Positions 44,757 to 54,743 of a stretch of DNA of 64,000 bases are shown in pieces. The translations under genes were made by a program, and so were the position numbers. Each line of letters starts with the position of its first letter. Within the stretch, counting starts at the first letter, position 1. The notes below the pieces were generated by a model that was given only the letters and a program-made list of their open reading frames with translations, was not told the origin of the DNA and made no database searches. Source of the stretch: Bacteroidota bacterium (lineage in GTDB: Bacteria; Bacteroidota; Bacteroidia; UKL13-3); NCBI GenBank assembly GCA_027491355.1, contig JAIXWI010000030.1, forward strand, positions 62,001-126,000. Direction: 5' to 3'.

Positions 44757-46559
44757 ATGATTCCGGAAAAAATCAAACAAACCTTAAATAGCTTGCCATC
44801 CTCACCCGGGATTTATAAATATTTTGACAAGGACAAACACATTATATACATTGGTAAAGCTAAAAATCTCAAAAAAAGAGTCAGCAGCTATTTTAATAAA
44901 ACCAATCACGAGAATAGAAAAACAGCCATACTAGTTAGTAAAATTGAATCCATCGAATTTACCATCGTTGAAACTGAAACCGATGCCTTACTTCTAGAGA
45001 ATGTTTTGATAAAACAGTTCCAGCCTAGGTTCAATATTTTACTCAAAGACGACAAGACCTACCCTTTTATCTGTATAAAGGCAGAACCTTTTCCTAGGGT
45101 ATTTACCGTAAGACAAAGGGTCAAGGATGGTTCTGAATACTTTGGTCCTTATGCAAATGGTCATTTGATGTACACTTTGTTAGATTTGATTAAGAACTTG
45201 TATCCTATTAGAACTTGCCATTTGGCACTGAACCCAATTGCCATTCAAGCTGGAAAGTTCAAAACCTGTTTAGAATACGATATAGGTAATTGTAAAGCGC
45301 CTTGTGTTGGCTTGCAATCTGAAAATGAATACTTGGCTCAAATTAAACTCATTAAAGGAATTTTAAAAGGAAACCTCTATGAAGTAAAATTGGAACTAAA
45401 GAATCAGATGACAGAAGCTGTGGCAAACCTGCAATTTGAGAAGGCTGAGCTGATGAAACGTAAACTTCAGCTTTTGGAACAATACCAAAGTAAATCTACC
45501 ATCGTTACAAAAATCTTTGATCCAGTAGAAGTTTACAGCATCGTCTCAGATGAAAAGTATGCTTACATCAACTTTTTAAAAGTAGTGAATGGGATGATTG
45601 TTCAAACCCAAACTTTTGAAATCAAGAGAAAACTAGAGGAGTCTGAAGCAAGTTTGTTGGCTTTGGCTATAATAGAAGTTAGAAACAATTACGATTCAAA
45701 TTGCAAAGAAATAATTGTGCCAATGACTCCTGAATGGGAAATTGAAGAAGTAAATTATACCATACCAAAATTGGGGGACAAAAAACAACTCTTGGATTTA
45801 TCGATGCGAAATGCCACCTATTATAGACGGCAAAAAATGATACAACACGAGCATTTAAATCCAGAATTAAAAACAGAAAGAATCTTGAGCCAAATGAAAC
45901 AAGATTTAAGACTCACCCAATTGCCTGTTCACATTGAATGTTTTGACAACTCAAATATTCAAGGTACCAACCCTGTTTCGGCTTGTGTTGTGTTCAAAGA
46001 TGCAAAACCAAGCAAAAAAGATTACCGAATTTTTCATGTAAAAACAGTTGAAGGACCAAACGATTTTGCAACCATGGAAGAGGTTGTATATAGAAGGTAC
46101 AAACGCTTAATTGATGAAAACCAAAGCTTGCCCCAACTGATAGTTATTGATGGTGGCAAAGGGCAATTGAGTAGTGCTGTTTTCAGTTTGAAAAAATTAG
46201 GGATTTATGGGCAAGTGGCAGTAATAGGCATTGCTAAAAGATTAGAAGAATTGTATTATCCAAATGATGAATTGCCATTGTTCTTGGATAAAAAATCAGA
46301 AACCCTCAAAGTCATTCAAAAATTAAGGGATGAGGCACATCGATTCGGAATAACTCATCACAGAAATAAAAGAAGCAAAAACGCAATCAATACAGAATTG
46401 TCTTCAATTCCAGGTATTGGAGAGCATACCGCTCAAGCACTTTTACAAGCGTTCAAATCTGTCAAGAAAATTAAGGCTGCATCTTTGAATGACTTAACTA
46501 AAGTTATTGGAGCATCAAAAGCTGAAAAAGTTATTCATTTTTTTGAAGCTGAAAAATAA
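44757..46559 (+). CDS. uvrC: excinuclease ABC subunit UvrC
   Basis: A 600-residue dual nuclease that makes both incisions in nucleotide-excision repair. GIY-YIG domain at the N-terminus (SPGIYKYFDKDKHIIYIGKA), Cys-rich segment CLEYDIGNCKAPCVG, UVR domain around residues 205-240, RNase-H-like endonuclease V domain with HIECFDNSNIQGTNPVSACV and VIDGGKGQL, and C-terminal tandem helix-hairpin-helix (SSIPGIGEHTAQALLQAF). Divergent from the ribosomal superoperon. Confidence 0.97.
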   Translation: MIPEKIKQTLNSLPSSPGIYKYFDKDKHIIYIGKAKNLKKRVSSYFNKTNHENRKTAILVSKIESIEFTIVETETDALLLENVLIKQFQPRFNILLKDDKTYPFICIKAEPFPRVFTVRQRVKDGSEYFGPYANGHLMYTLLDLIKNLYPIRTCHLALNPIAIQAGKFKTCLEYDIGNCKAPCVGLQSENEYLAQIKLIKGILKGNLYEVKLELKNQMTEAVANLQFEKAELMKRKLQLLEQYQSKSTIVTKIFDPVEVYSIVSDEKYAYINFLKVVNGMIVQTQTFEIKRKLEESEASLLALAIIEVRNNYDSNCKEIIVPMTPEWEIEEVNYTIPKLGDKKQLLDLSMRNATYYRRQKMIQHEHLNPELKTERILSQMKQDLRLTQLPVHIECFDNSNIQGTNPVSACVVFKDAKPSKKDYRIFHVKTVEGPNDFATMEEVVYRRYKRLIDENQSLPQLIVIDGGKGQLSSAVFSLKKLGIYGQVAVIGIAKRLEELYYPNDELPLFLDKKSETLKVIQKLRDEAHRFGITHHRNKRSKNAINTELSSIPGIGEHTAQALLQAFKSVKKIKAASLNDLTKVIGASKAEKVIHFFEAEK

Positions 46560-46751
46560 TTTATATCCTGGTATATAGCATTTAAATTTCTCGTAATTGT
46601 AAGAAATAAAGAATTAAATACAAGCAATGTAAATAACATTCAATTCAGGCTATTTAAACCAGATATAACCTAAACTTCAGCTTGAAACAGCTTGAAAGTA
46701 GGCTCGAATTAGCTCATATTTTAAAATCTAATTTTTATTTCATATTTATAG

Positions 46752-46780
46752 TTGATGAAAAGTTAGTTTTGGTACATTTG
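46752..46780 (+). promoter_or_regulatory. promoter of pabB
   Basis: TTG (46752-46754), 18 nt, then TACATTTG (46773-46780), an exact match to the Bacteroidota consensus, 24 bp before the pabB ATG. Confidence 0.7.
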
Positions 46781-46803
46781 TTTTGAAAATAAAAATTTGT
46801 TTC

Positions 46804-48063
46804 ATGTCTGAAATTGAACTATTCATTCATAAATGTCTTGCTTATGCACAGCATCAAAAAAACTGTTTGATATTAAACAGCAATGGAATTGAAGCTGCAA
46901 TGGGTTTGAATAATTATGAATTCATTTTCTTGTGTGGCAAAAAAGATCAACTCAAAACCAGTGAAAATTCGGCATTGCTCCAATTGCAACATTTCATTGA
47001 ACGCAACCAAGGCCAATGGATGGGAATATCTCTTACATACGATTTAAAAAATGAAATAGAACAACTCCATTCTAATAATAATGACCAACTCCATTTCCCT
47101 TTGCTCAACATTTTTGTGCCTGAAAATGTAATTTGCATTGACAAAAACCTAACAATCATTTGTAACAATGCTGCATTTTTAGAAACCATTCACCAGCAAG
47201 ATGTAAATGAAAAAAGCACCTTACCTAACATTACATTGACCCCTAAGGTTACAAAAGAAGCTTACCTTGAAAATGTTAAGAAAATACAACAGCATATTTT
47301 AGATGGCGATGTGTACGAAGTGAATTATTGTATTGAATTTTACAAGGAACAATGTGCCGATTTAGAACCAGTTGCTGTATACAAAACACTCAATACTTGC
47401 TCGCCAACACCCTACTCTGCTTTATGGATAGACCACGAACATTTCATTGCCTGTGCAAGTCCGGAAAGATTTTTATTAAAAAAAGGGCGTAAAATATACT
47501 CACAACCAATAAAAGGCACCATCAAAAGAAAAACAGACCTAGCCGCAGATGCAGAGCAGAAAGCATTGCTTTTGAATTCGGAAAAAGAACGTGCAGAAAA
47601 TTTAATGATTGTAGATTTGGTAAGGAATGATTTATCGAGGTCTTCTGAAACAGGTAGTATTCGAGTAGATGAACTGTTTGGTATTTATAGTTTCAAAAAT
47701 TTACACCAAATGATTTCTACAGTGAGTGGTAGTTTGATTGAAGAAAATTTAGTGACCGTGATTAAAAATGCATTTCCAATGGGCAGTATGACCGGTGCAC
47801 CTAAAATCAAAGCCATGGAAATTATAGAAAACTTGGAACAAACGCGAAGAGGCATGTACAGTGGTAGCATTGGCTATATTAACCCAGCTGGTGATTTCGA
47901 CTTAAATGTAGTCATCAGAAGTCTGCAATACAATAGTGCAAACCAATACTTGAATTTTGAGGTTGGCTCTGCAATAACCATTGACTCTGATCCTGAATCA
48001 GAATACAATGAATGCCTCTTAAAAGGTGAAACAATGATGCAAATATTCAAACATGAAGGTTAA
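46804..48063 (+). CDS. pabB: chorismate-binding enzyme, aminodeoxychorismate synthase component I-like
   Basis: A 419-residue cytosolic enzyme of the anthranilate synthase component I/PabB/isochorismate synthase family. C-terminal chorismate-binding domain (about 160-415) includes IQQHILDGDVYEVNYCIEF, SPERFLLKKGRKIYSQPIKG, the PIKGTIKR loop typical of PabB (where TrpE has PIAGTRPR), ERAENLMIVDLVRNDLSR, and PMGSMTGAPKIKAMEIIE. The N-terminal half is shorter and divergent. Folate precursor synthesis is the likely pathway. An upstream in-frame TTG is rejected because the promoter lies there. The stop overlaps the convergent T9SS gene stop by 4 bp (TTAA). Confidence 0.88.
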   Translation: MSEIELFIHKCLAYAQHQKNCLILNSNGIEAAMGLNNYEFIFLCGKKDQLKTSENSALLQLQHFIERNQGQWMGISLTYDLKNEIEQLHSNNNDQLHFPLLNIFVPENVICIDKNLTIICNNAAFLETIHQQDVNEKSTLPNITLTPKVTKEAYLENVKKIQQHILDGDVYEVNYCIEFYKEQCADLEPVAVYKTLNTCSPTPYSALWIDHEHFIACASPERFLLKKGRKIYSQPIKGTIKRKTDLAADAEQKALLLNSEKERAENLMIVDLVRNDLSRSSETGSIRVDELFGIYSFKNLHQMISTVSGSLIEENLVTVIKNAFPMGSMTGAPKIKAMEIIENLEQTRRGMYSGSIGYINPAGDFDLNVVIRSLQYNSANQYLNFEVGSAITIDSDPESEYNECLLKGETMMQIFKHEG

Positions 48064-48800
48064 TCAATCAGGATGATTTTTTCTCTAAAGGTTTGCTTAC
48101 CTATTTGTACAAATACGTAATAGCAACCTGACTGTAAATTACTGATATTTAATTGGGTCTGATTTGATGTGTTTGAGGTGATGGCAGCAGCTTGAACTAC
48201 TTGCATTTTTAAATCGTACAATTTTATACCAACAATTTCATTTGTTGATGGATAATCGATGTTAAGCATACCTTGAGTTGGTACTGGATAGATGTTACAA
48301 TTTGTGGCCAGTTCATTTTCATTCAAGGTTGTAGCTGCATTGACTGTTAAGCTATACCTAGTAACTGAATCTTCAATTGTTCTTTTGATGGTAAGTGCGC
48401 GAGCATAAACTTTAAAAACTACTGACAATGGATAGTTTCCTTGTTGACCGCTTTGTGGCATACCACTCAATAATATACAACCCGTTTCTCCTCCATTGGC
48501 TTTGCAATTGATTTGGTTACACTGATACGTAAAGTTGGCAGGTAAACCGTTTACTTTAGTTACAACAATTGAGTCTATGGTTGCCAAAATGGGGAATCCA
48601 AATTCAGTAACCATGGTATCTTTGGGCATTCTGAATTGAATGATTTGACTGTAGGGTTTAGTCTCGATTGCCTGGGCTAATTCAGCAGGAAAAATTCCTG
48701 TTGTTTTTAAATTGGTATCAGGATTACATTGGGCAAACAAATGCAAGGTGATTGATTGCAACAAAAAGAGTATAATTGAATAGCTAAACTTTTTTTCCAT
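48060..48800 (-). CDS. exported protein with T9SS type A C-terminal sorting domain
   Basis: A 246-residue secreted protein. Signal peptide residues 1-24 (ends LHLFAQ). The middle part (25-160) is beta-rich with four to six cysteines and no family that I recognise. The last 80 residues are a type A sorting domain: NIYPVPTQGMLNIDY, VGIKLYDLKMQVV, LNISNLQSGCYYVFVQIG and a basic end FREKIILID. It should cross the outer membrane through the type IX system and be anchored or released. The start codon overlaps that of the divergent TonB receptor; no other plausible start exists in the frame. Confidence 0.85.
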   Translation of the reverse strand: MEKKFSYSIILFLLQSITLHLFAQCNPDTNLKTTGIFPAELAQAIETKPYSQIIQFRMPKDTMVTEFGFPILATIDSIVVTKVNGLPANFTYQCNQINCKANGGETGCILLSGMPQSGQQGNYPLSVVFKVYARALTIKRTIEDSVTRYSLTVNAATTLNENELATNCNIYPVPTQGMLNIDYPSTNEIVGIKLYDLKMQVVQAAAITSNTSNQTQLNISNLQSGCYYVFVQIGKQTFREKIILID

Positions 48801-51102
48801 GGTTCAAAATTTACTGCCAAGATATTGTTTTTTTGTTATTTTATTTTCACTCTTTTTAACGGCACTGCAAAGCAATGCTCAAAATAGTTACAAAGGTATT
48901 CTGAAAGATGCCCAAACACATGACCCAATTCCTGGAGTATTGATAAGAGCTGGTAACTTAGGAACTCAAAGTAATGAAAAAGGAAATTTTGAATTATTGA
49001 TTGAACCCTCTATTAGCATTTTGAATTTCCGCTTGATTGGATACGAGAGCAAAACAATCATAGTTAACCCCAAAAATATAAAAGACTCAGTTATTGAAAT
49101 TTTATTAATGCCAAGTAGAAAGTTATTAGACCAAATTGTAGTTACAGGCAATAGAAATGAACAAGCCATTTCTAGAAGTTCAAGCAGTGTAGAATTAATT
49201 GGATCGAAACTTATTCTAGACAAAGGAACAACCAGTATAGATAAATTTTTAAATCAAATTCCCTCTGTGAGTGTTTTGGATGGTCAAATCAACATCAGAA
49301 GTGGAAGTGGTTGGACATATGGTGCAGGGTCAAGGGTGATGGTTTTAGTAGATGATTTGCCTTTTTTAACTGGAGATGCAGGCCAAGTAAAATGGAGTTT
49401 ATTACCACTCGAAAACTTAAAACAAGTAGAAGTAATTAAAGGAGCTGGTTCCGTGCTATATGGTTCTGGTGCATTGAATGGTATGATCCATTTCAGAACT
49501 CAAATGAGTAGTGGCAAACCCATTACAAAAGTACAATTGAGTAGTGGATTTTACGACAAACCAGAACGGTCAGGATTGAGGTGGACAAATCGTAACTTAT
49601 TGAAACATCAATTGAGTTTATTTCATGCTGCAAAATTGGGTCGTGTGCAATATGCATTTTCAACCAATTATATGCTTGATAATGGTTACAGAATGAGTGA
49701 CAATGAAGAACGCATCAGGTGCAATTTGAATTTACAATCAGCATTGAACAAACAATTAAAAATTGGTCTTAACATGGGCGTCTTAAAAAGTAATAGCCAA
49801 ACTTTTTTATTATGGGAAAACTACAACGCAGGTTATACAGCCCTTGACTCTCAGATAAACAACACCAATTCTAACAGCATCTATATAGACCCAAGTATTT
49901 CTTTCCATCAAAACGGATTTCAACACCGCTTGAAATCAAGGTGGATGTATATCAACAATGAAAATTCAAATGCAGCTCAAAACAATGCATTCAATCAAAT
50001 TTACACAGAGTACCAAATTCAAAAATACTTTACAGCCCATCAATTTAATATCACGGCTGGCTTAGTGTACAATTATAATTCAAGCGAAGCTACTTTATAT
50101 GGTGGTTTGAATACCAGTGAAAACAAGGCGGCATTTTTACAGCTAGATAAAACCATTGTAACTGGACTACAATTAGGTATTGGCGCCCGTTATGAATACT
50201 TCAAAATGAACACAGACAAAACAGCGCAACCTGTTTTTAGAGCTGGTATGAATTATGAATTGACAAAAAGTACTTTTTTAAGATGTAGTTGGGGGCAAGG
50301 ATTTAGGTATCCATCTATCGCTGAAAGGTATATCAACGCAAGTGTTGGAAGTATGAATATTTTTGCAAATCCTGATTTAAAAGCTGAATCTGGCTGGAGC
50401 GCTGAATTAGGGTTCAAACAAGGTATAAAACTTGGTAATTTAAATGCTTACATAGACTTGGCTTATTTTGACACAAGGTATGCAAACATGACTGAATTTA
50501 ATTTTGGTGCATGGAAAACTTACGACCCATCAAACCCTTACACTGCAATAGGTTTTAAGTCGTATAATATTGGAAACACCCGTATCAATGGATTGGATTT
50601 TAGTGCTGGACTTCAGTTAAAAAATAAAAATTGGGAGGTACAAAGTATACTTGGATATACATATGCATACCCTATTATGTTAGATCCTGATAAAGTATTT
50701 GCATTTGACTCTGCTAGAGGACCTCAAACATTCAACAGCACCAAATCAGATAGCACACAAGTATTGAAATATCGTTTTGAACACCAAATTAAGCTTGACA
50801 TTTCAGTTCAATACAAAAAGGTGGAATTTGGATTTAGTTATAGGTACAACAGCAGTATTCGTAATGTTGACATGGCATTTGTAACTGGGATTATTCCAAG
50901 TTTAGTTCCGGGTATTGCAGACGCAAGAACTAACCTAAATAACAACCGCAATATATTTGATATGCGTTTGTTTTTTCATGCCAATCAAGCTTTAAAAATT
51001 GGTTTGAATTGTATCAATTTAATGAATACAGAAATGATGAACAGACCAGCAGATTTAATTGCACCTCGTTTTTACCAATTACAGTTGATGGCAAATTTCT
51101 AA
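48799..51102 (+). CDS. TonB-dependent outer membrane receptor
   Basis: A 767-residue outer-membrane active transporter. Signal peptide 1-27 (ends QSNAQ). A carboxypeptidase-regulatory-like domain (about 28-112) is followed by the plug (about 113-240; VVTGNRNEQAISRSSSSVEL, RVMVLVDDLPFL, VEVIKGAGSVLYGSGALNG) and a 22-strand barrel that ends QLQLMANF with the usual terminal Phe. It lacks the SusC-type KGXX/SusD partner, so it is more likely a siderophore, cobalamin or metal receptor than a glycan importer; the substrate is unknown. It begins with an ATG sharing two bases with the ATG of the divergent T9SS cargo gene. Confidence 0.9.
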   Translation: MVQNLLPRYCFFVILFSLFLTALQSNAQNSYKGILKDAQTHDPIPGVLIRAGNLGTQSNEKGNFELLIEPSISILNFRLIGYESKTIIVNPKNIKDSVIEILLMPSRKLLDQIVVTGNRNEQAISRSSSSVELIGSKLILDKGTTSIDKFLNQIPSVSVLDGQINIRSGSGWTYGAGSRVMVLVDDLPFLTGDAGQVKWSLLPLENLKQVEVIKGAGSVLYGSGALNGMIHFRTQMSSGKPITKVQLSSGFYDKPERSGLRWTNRNLLKHQLSLFHAAKLGRVQYAFSTNYMLDNGYRMSDNEERIRCNLNLQSALNKQLKIGLNMGVLKSNSQTFLLWENYNAGYTALDSQINNTNSNSIYIDPSISFHQNGFQHRLKSRWMYINNENSNAAQNNAFNQIYTEYQIQKYFTAHQFNITAGLVYNYNSSEATLYGGLNTSENKAAFLQLDKTIVTGLQLGIGARYEYFKMNTDKTAQPVFRAGMNYELTKSTFLRCSWGQGFRYPSIAERYINASVGSMNIFANPDLKAESGWSAELGFKQGIKLGNLNAYIDLAYFDTRYANMTEFNFGAWKTYDPSNPYTAIGFKSYNIGNTRINGLDFSAGLQLKNKNWEVQSILGYTYAYPIMLDPDKVFAFDSARGPQTFNSTKSDSTQVLKYRFEHQIKLDISVQYKKVEFGFSYRYNSSIRNVDMAFVTGIIPSLVPGIADARTNLNNNRNIFDMRLFFHANQALKIGLNCINLMNTEMMNRPADLIAPRFYQLQLMANF

Positions 51103-51404
51103 AAATTGAGTGCCAGTTCCTCTACAACTTTATTTTGAAGAATATGGGCTTGAAAAATGGTATCAACATCATCCAGTGTTACCTTTCCATAATAAGTGCC
51201 TTCAGGGTAAATAACCAAAACAGGACCTTTGGAACAAGCATCTAGGCAACCACTTTTTTGCACACGGATTTTAGCTTTTAAACCTGCTTCACCCAACAAA
51301 GTCCTGAATTTTTCAATGATAGCCAAACCATTGTCATTTCCACAACAAGGCTTTCCTTCGGCTTTTTGATTGGTACAAACAAAAATGTGTTTTTCGAATC
51401 GCAT
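51099..51404 (-). CDS. thioredoxin-like [2Fe-2S] ferredoxin
   Basis: A 101-residue protein of the thioredoxin-fold [2Fe-2S] family (as in NuoE C-terminal domain and Aquifex Fd4). Cluster cysteines are Cys10, Cys20 or Cys21, Cys53 and Cys57, in HIFVCTN, GKPCCG and SGCLDACSKGP. The C-terminal half KGPVLVIYPEGTYYGKV is the standard strand after the second Cys pair. Electron-transfer partner unknown. It converges with the TonB receptor, with stops overlapping by 4 bp (CTAA). Confidence 0.88.
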   Translation of the reverse strand: MRFEKHIFVCTNQKAEGKPCCGNDNGLAIIEKFRTLLGEAGLKAKIRVQKSGCLDACSKGPVLVIYPEGTYYGKVTLDDVDTIFQAHILQNKVVEELALNF

Positions 51405-51427
51405 AATTTTTATACAAATTAAAGACC

Positions 51428-51461
51428 TTGGAATGAATAATTTTTAAAAGGGTTATTTTTG
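51428..51461 (+). promoter_or_regulatory. promoter of ybaB
   Basis: TTG (51428-51430), 23 nt, then TATTTTTG (51454-51461), exact to TAnnTTTG at the long end of spacer lengths. The predicted leader is under 10 nt. Confidence 0.5.
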
Positions 51462-51472
51462 CTAAAAAAAAC

Positions 51473-51775
51473 ATGTTCGGAAAATTAGCAGAAGCCAAAA
51501 AAATGGCTGCAGAAATGAAAACAAAAATGGCTGCAATTACAGTTGAATCAGCTGTTTACAACAATCAAATAAAGGTAATTGCAAATGGTAACCGAGAAAT
51601 AATGGAAGTTAAAATAGCACCAGAGGCACTCACAAATTTGTCGCATAACCAATTAGAACAATTTGTAAAAGAGGCTTGTAACCAAGCTTTGCAGTCTGCA
51701 AACAATGTAGCTGAATCTGAAATGAGGTCTATGATGGGTGGCATGTTGCCAGGTTTGGGCAATTTGTTTTCTTAA
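51473..51775 (+). CDS. ybaB: YbaB/EbfC family nucleoid-associated protein
   Basis: A 100-residue dimeric DNA-binding protein. Starts MFGKLAEAKKMAAEMKTKMA (amphipathic helix), central strands VYNNQIKVIANGNREIMEVK, C-terminal helix with EACNQALQSANNVAESEMRS and a GGMLPGLGN tail. These match the family. It is not next to dnaX or recR as in many bacteria. Confidence 0.92.
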   Translation: MFGKLAEAKKMAAEMKTKMAAITVESAVYNNQIKVIANGNREIMEVKIAPEALTNLSHNQLEQFVKEACNQALQSANNVAESEMRSMMGGMLPGLGNLFS

Positions 51776-51873
51776 CAGAAAAAAGGTGCAAAGAATCTGA
51801 ATAAATTCATGTGGTTCAAACCAAAAAACCAATAAATTCGCATACTTTTTAAGTAAAATAATACCATACAACT

Positions 51874-54738
51874 ATGTCGCAAATCAAGGCAAATCACAAA
51901 GACGAGTTTATTTTTCGCCACATTTCACCAATGGAGAAAGATACAGAGGCCATGCTTCAAACCATTGGCGTTTCTAGTCTGTCTCAATTAATTGATGAAA
52001 CCATTCCTGCCCATATCAGATTAAAACAAAGCATGAATTTGCCACCTGCTTTAACAGAAGCAGAACTTGCTACTTTGCTTACTGAAATTGCCAATAAGAA
52101 TAAAATTTACACCAATTTCTTGGGTCAAGGTTATTATGGCACATTGACACCTGGAGTAATTCTTCGAAATATTTTTGAAAATCCAGGATGGTATACTGCC
52201 TATACTCCTTATCAAGCAGAAATAGCGCAAGGCAGATTGGAGGCTTTACTCAACTACCAAACCATGGTCATTGATTTGACAGGGATGGAAATAGCAAATG
52301 CTTCTTTATTAGATGAAGGAACAGCGGCTGCTGAAGCCATGCACATGTTGTTTGCAGAAACCAAAAAAGACAATGCCAACAAATTTTTTGTATCTTCATT
52401 GTGTTTCCCTCAAACAATTGATATTTTAAGAACCAGAACAGCACCAATTGGGGTGGAATTGGTGATTGGCAACCATGAAGAAATTGAATTTGATGAAACA
52501 TATTTTGGTGCATTAGTACAATACCCGGCAGGGAACGGCGCCATTTATGATTACCAAAAATTTGTAGAAAAAGCAAAGGCAAACCAGGTGATGATTGCTG
52601 TTGCCGCTGATTTATTGAGCTTGACTTTGTTGACACCTCCAGGAGAATGGGGAGCAGATGTTGTGGTAGGTTCGGCACAAAGATTTGGTGTTCCAATGGG
52701 CTATGGTGGCCCTCATGCAGGTTATTTTGCAACCAAAGATGCTTACAAAAGACAAATGCCCGGACGTTTGATTGGTATATCAGTTGATAGCCAAGGCAAC
52801 CATGCTCTCAGAATGGCACTTCAAACCAGAGAACAACATATTAAAAGAGAAAAAGCTACCTCAAATATTTGTACTGCTCAAGTATTGTTATCTATCATGG
52901 CTGGAATGTATGGTGTTTACCATGGTCCTGAAGGCCTAAAAGGGATTGCTGGACGTATACATGGATATACCACTGCATTGGCTAACACTTTAAACAAAGC
53001 GGGCTTAAAAGTATTAAACACATCTTATTTTGACACTTTATCTATTGAAACAAGCGAGGCCAAAGCACTGTACAATGCCTGTTTGACTGCTGAAATCAAT
53101 ATTGCTTTGGTAAATGAAAATACGCTTCGTTTGTCAATTGATGAAACACATAACCAAAGTCAATTGAACAAATTGGTTGCAATTTTAACCCACAACAAAA
53201 TTGTTAGCTGTGATTTTTCTGGTAACAATAGCATGCAAGCACCTGCCAATTTACATAGACAATCTGCTTTCATGACCCATGAAATTTTCCATAGCAAACA
53301 CAGCGAACATGACATGCTGCGTTACATCAAACACTTGGAGTCAAAAGACCTTTCATTGTGTCATTCTATGATTGCATTGGGTTCTTGTACCATGAAATTG
53401 AACGCTACAGCTGAAATGATTCCTGTTACCATTCCTGGTTTTGGGCAGTTACATCCTTTCATTCCAAGAAACCAAGCTACTGGTTATACCCAAATATTTG
53501 AAGAATTGAGCAATGCTTTGAAAGAGGTAACTGGTTTTGCTGGTATCAGTTTACAACCAAATGCAGGAGCTCAAGGGGAGTATGCTGGTTTGATGGTCAT
53601 CAGAGAATACTTCAAACACAAAGGTGAGTCGCACAGAAACATAGCTTTGATTCCTTCATCTGCGCATGGTACCAATCCAGCAAGTGCAGCAATGGCAGGC
53701 ATGAAAGTTGTTGTTACAAAAACATTGGAGAATGGCTATGTAGACATTGAAGACCTAAGAGAAAAAGCATTGTTATACAAAGACAATTTAGCTTGCTTGA
53801 TGGTAACTTACCCATCTACCTATGGCATATTTGAAGAACAAATTACTGAAATTTGTGATTTGATTCACCAATATGGCGGACAGGTATACATGGATGGAGC
53901 CAACATGAATGCACAAGTTGGTTTAACTAGTCCTGCGAATATTGGAGCAGATGTATGTCATTTAAACTTACACAAAACATTTTGTATTCCTCATGGTGGT
54001 GGTGGCCCGGGCATGGGACCTATTGGTGTAGCCAAACACTTGGTACCATTTTTACCTGGACACAGTGTAGTTGATATGGACGGCGGGGCACACGCAATGA
54101 CAGCTGTTTCTGCAGCTCCTTGGGGCAGCGCCTCTATCCTATTGATTTCCTATGCATACATCCGCTTAATGGGTACTGCAGGCCTTGAAAAAGCAACAGA
54201 ATATGCCATTTTAAATGCGAATTACATCAAAGCACGATTAGAAAAAGATTACCAAATTTTATATGTGGGTAGTAAAGGCAGGTGTGCGCATGAAATGATT
54301 CTTGATACACGTGTATTTAAAACCAATACAGGTATTGAAGCGGAGGACATAGCCAAACGTTTAATGGATTATGGGTTCCATGCGCCAACCATGAGTTTCC
54401 CTGTTGCAGGAACCATTATGATTGAACCTACTGAAAGCGAACCTAAGTCTGAATTAGATAGATTCTGTGATGCCATGCTTCAAATCAAAGCTGAAGTAAA
54501 TGCCATTGAAGCGGGTACTGCAGATAAACAAAACAATGTTTTGAAAAATGCACCTCATACTGCAATGATGGCAACTGCTGAAGAATGGAATTACCCGTAT
54601 AGCAGACAACAAGCTGTGTATCCATTGCCTTATGTAAAACAGGCCAAGTTTTGGCCGAGTGTAGGCAGGGTCAACAACACGCATGGAGACAGAAACTTGA
54701 TCTGTGCTTGTATCCCAATTGAAGCTTATCAATCTTAA
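51874..54738 (+). CDS. gcvP: glycine dehydrogenase (decarboxylating), P-protein
   Basis: A 954-residue single-chain P-protein of the glycine cleavage system; it decarboxylates glycine and passes the aminomethyl group to lipoylated GcvH. Two homologous halves: the N-terminal half starts FIFRHISPMEKDTEAMLQTI, with AQRFGVPMGYGGPHAGYFA; the C-terminal half holds the PLP-lysine region HLNLHKTFCIPHGGGGPGMG and LPGHSVVDMDGG. Length agrees with the fused (not split gcvPA/gcvPB) form. GcvT and GcvH are not nearby. Followed by a strong terminator. Confidence 0.97.
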   Translation: MSQIKANHKDEFIFRHISPMEKDTEAMLQTIGVSSLSQLIDETIPAHIRLKQSMNLPPALTEAELATLLTEIANKNKIYTNFLGQGYYGTLTPGVILRNIFENPGWYTAYTPYQAEIAQGRLEALLNYQTMVIDLTGMEIANASLLDEGTAAAEAMHMLFAETKKDNANKFFVSSLCFPQTIDILRTRTAPIGVELVIGNHEEIEFDETYFGALVQYPAGNGAIYDYQKFVEKAKANQVMIAVAADLLSLTLLTPPGEWGADVVVGSAQRFGVPMGYGGPHAGYFATKDAYKRQMPGRLIGISVDSQGNHALRMALQTREQHIKREKATSNICTAQVLLSIMAGMYGVYHGPEGLKGIAGRIHGYTTALANTLNKAGLKVLNTSYFDTLSIETSEAKALYNACLTAEINIALVNENTLRLSIDETHNQSQLNKLVAILTHNKIVSCDFSGNNSMQAPANLHRQSAFMTHEIFHSKHSEHDMLRYIKHLESKDLSLCHSMIALGSCTMKLNATAEMIPVTIPGFGQLHPFIPRNQATGYTQIFEELSNALKEVTGFAGISLQPNAGAQGEYAGLMVIREYFKHKGESHRNIALIPSSAHGTNPASAAMAGMKVVVTKTLENGYVDIEDLREKALLYKDNLACLMVTYPSTYGIFEEQITEICDLIHQYGGQVYMDGANMNAQVGLTSPANIGADVCHLNLHKTFCIPHGGGGPGMGPIGVAKHLVPFLPGHSVVDMDGGAHAMTAVSAAPWGSASILLISYAYIRLMGTAGLEKATEYAILNANYIKARLEKDYQILYVGSKGRCAHEMILDTRVFKTNTGIEAEDIAKRLMDYGFHAPTMSFPVAGTIMIEPTESEPKSELDRFCDAMLQIKAEVNAIEAGTADKQNNVLKNAPHTAMMATAEEWNYPYSRQQAVYPLPYVKQAKFWPSVGRVNNTHGDRNLICACIPIEAYQS

Positions 54739-54743
54739 TCATC

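Noticed and set aside
46560-46751. Gap before pabB, examined for a tRNA or small RNA
   Set aside because: A short direct repeat CAGCTTGAAA is present, but no cloverleaf or T-loop GTTCRA pattern can be formed.
48799-51102. TonB receptor as a SusC of a polysaccharide utilisation locus
   Set aside because: No SusD, sulfatase, glycoside hydrolase or regulator is adjacent and the length (767) is short for SusC.
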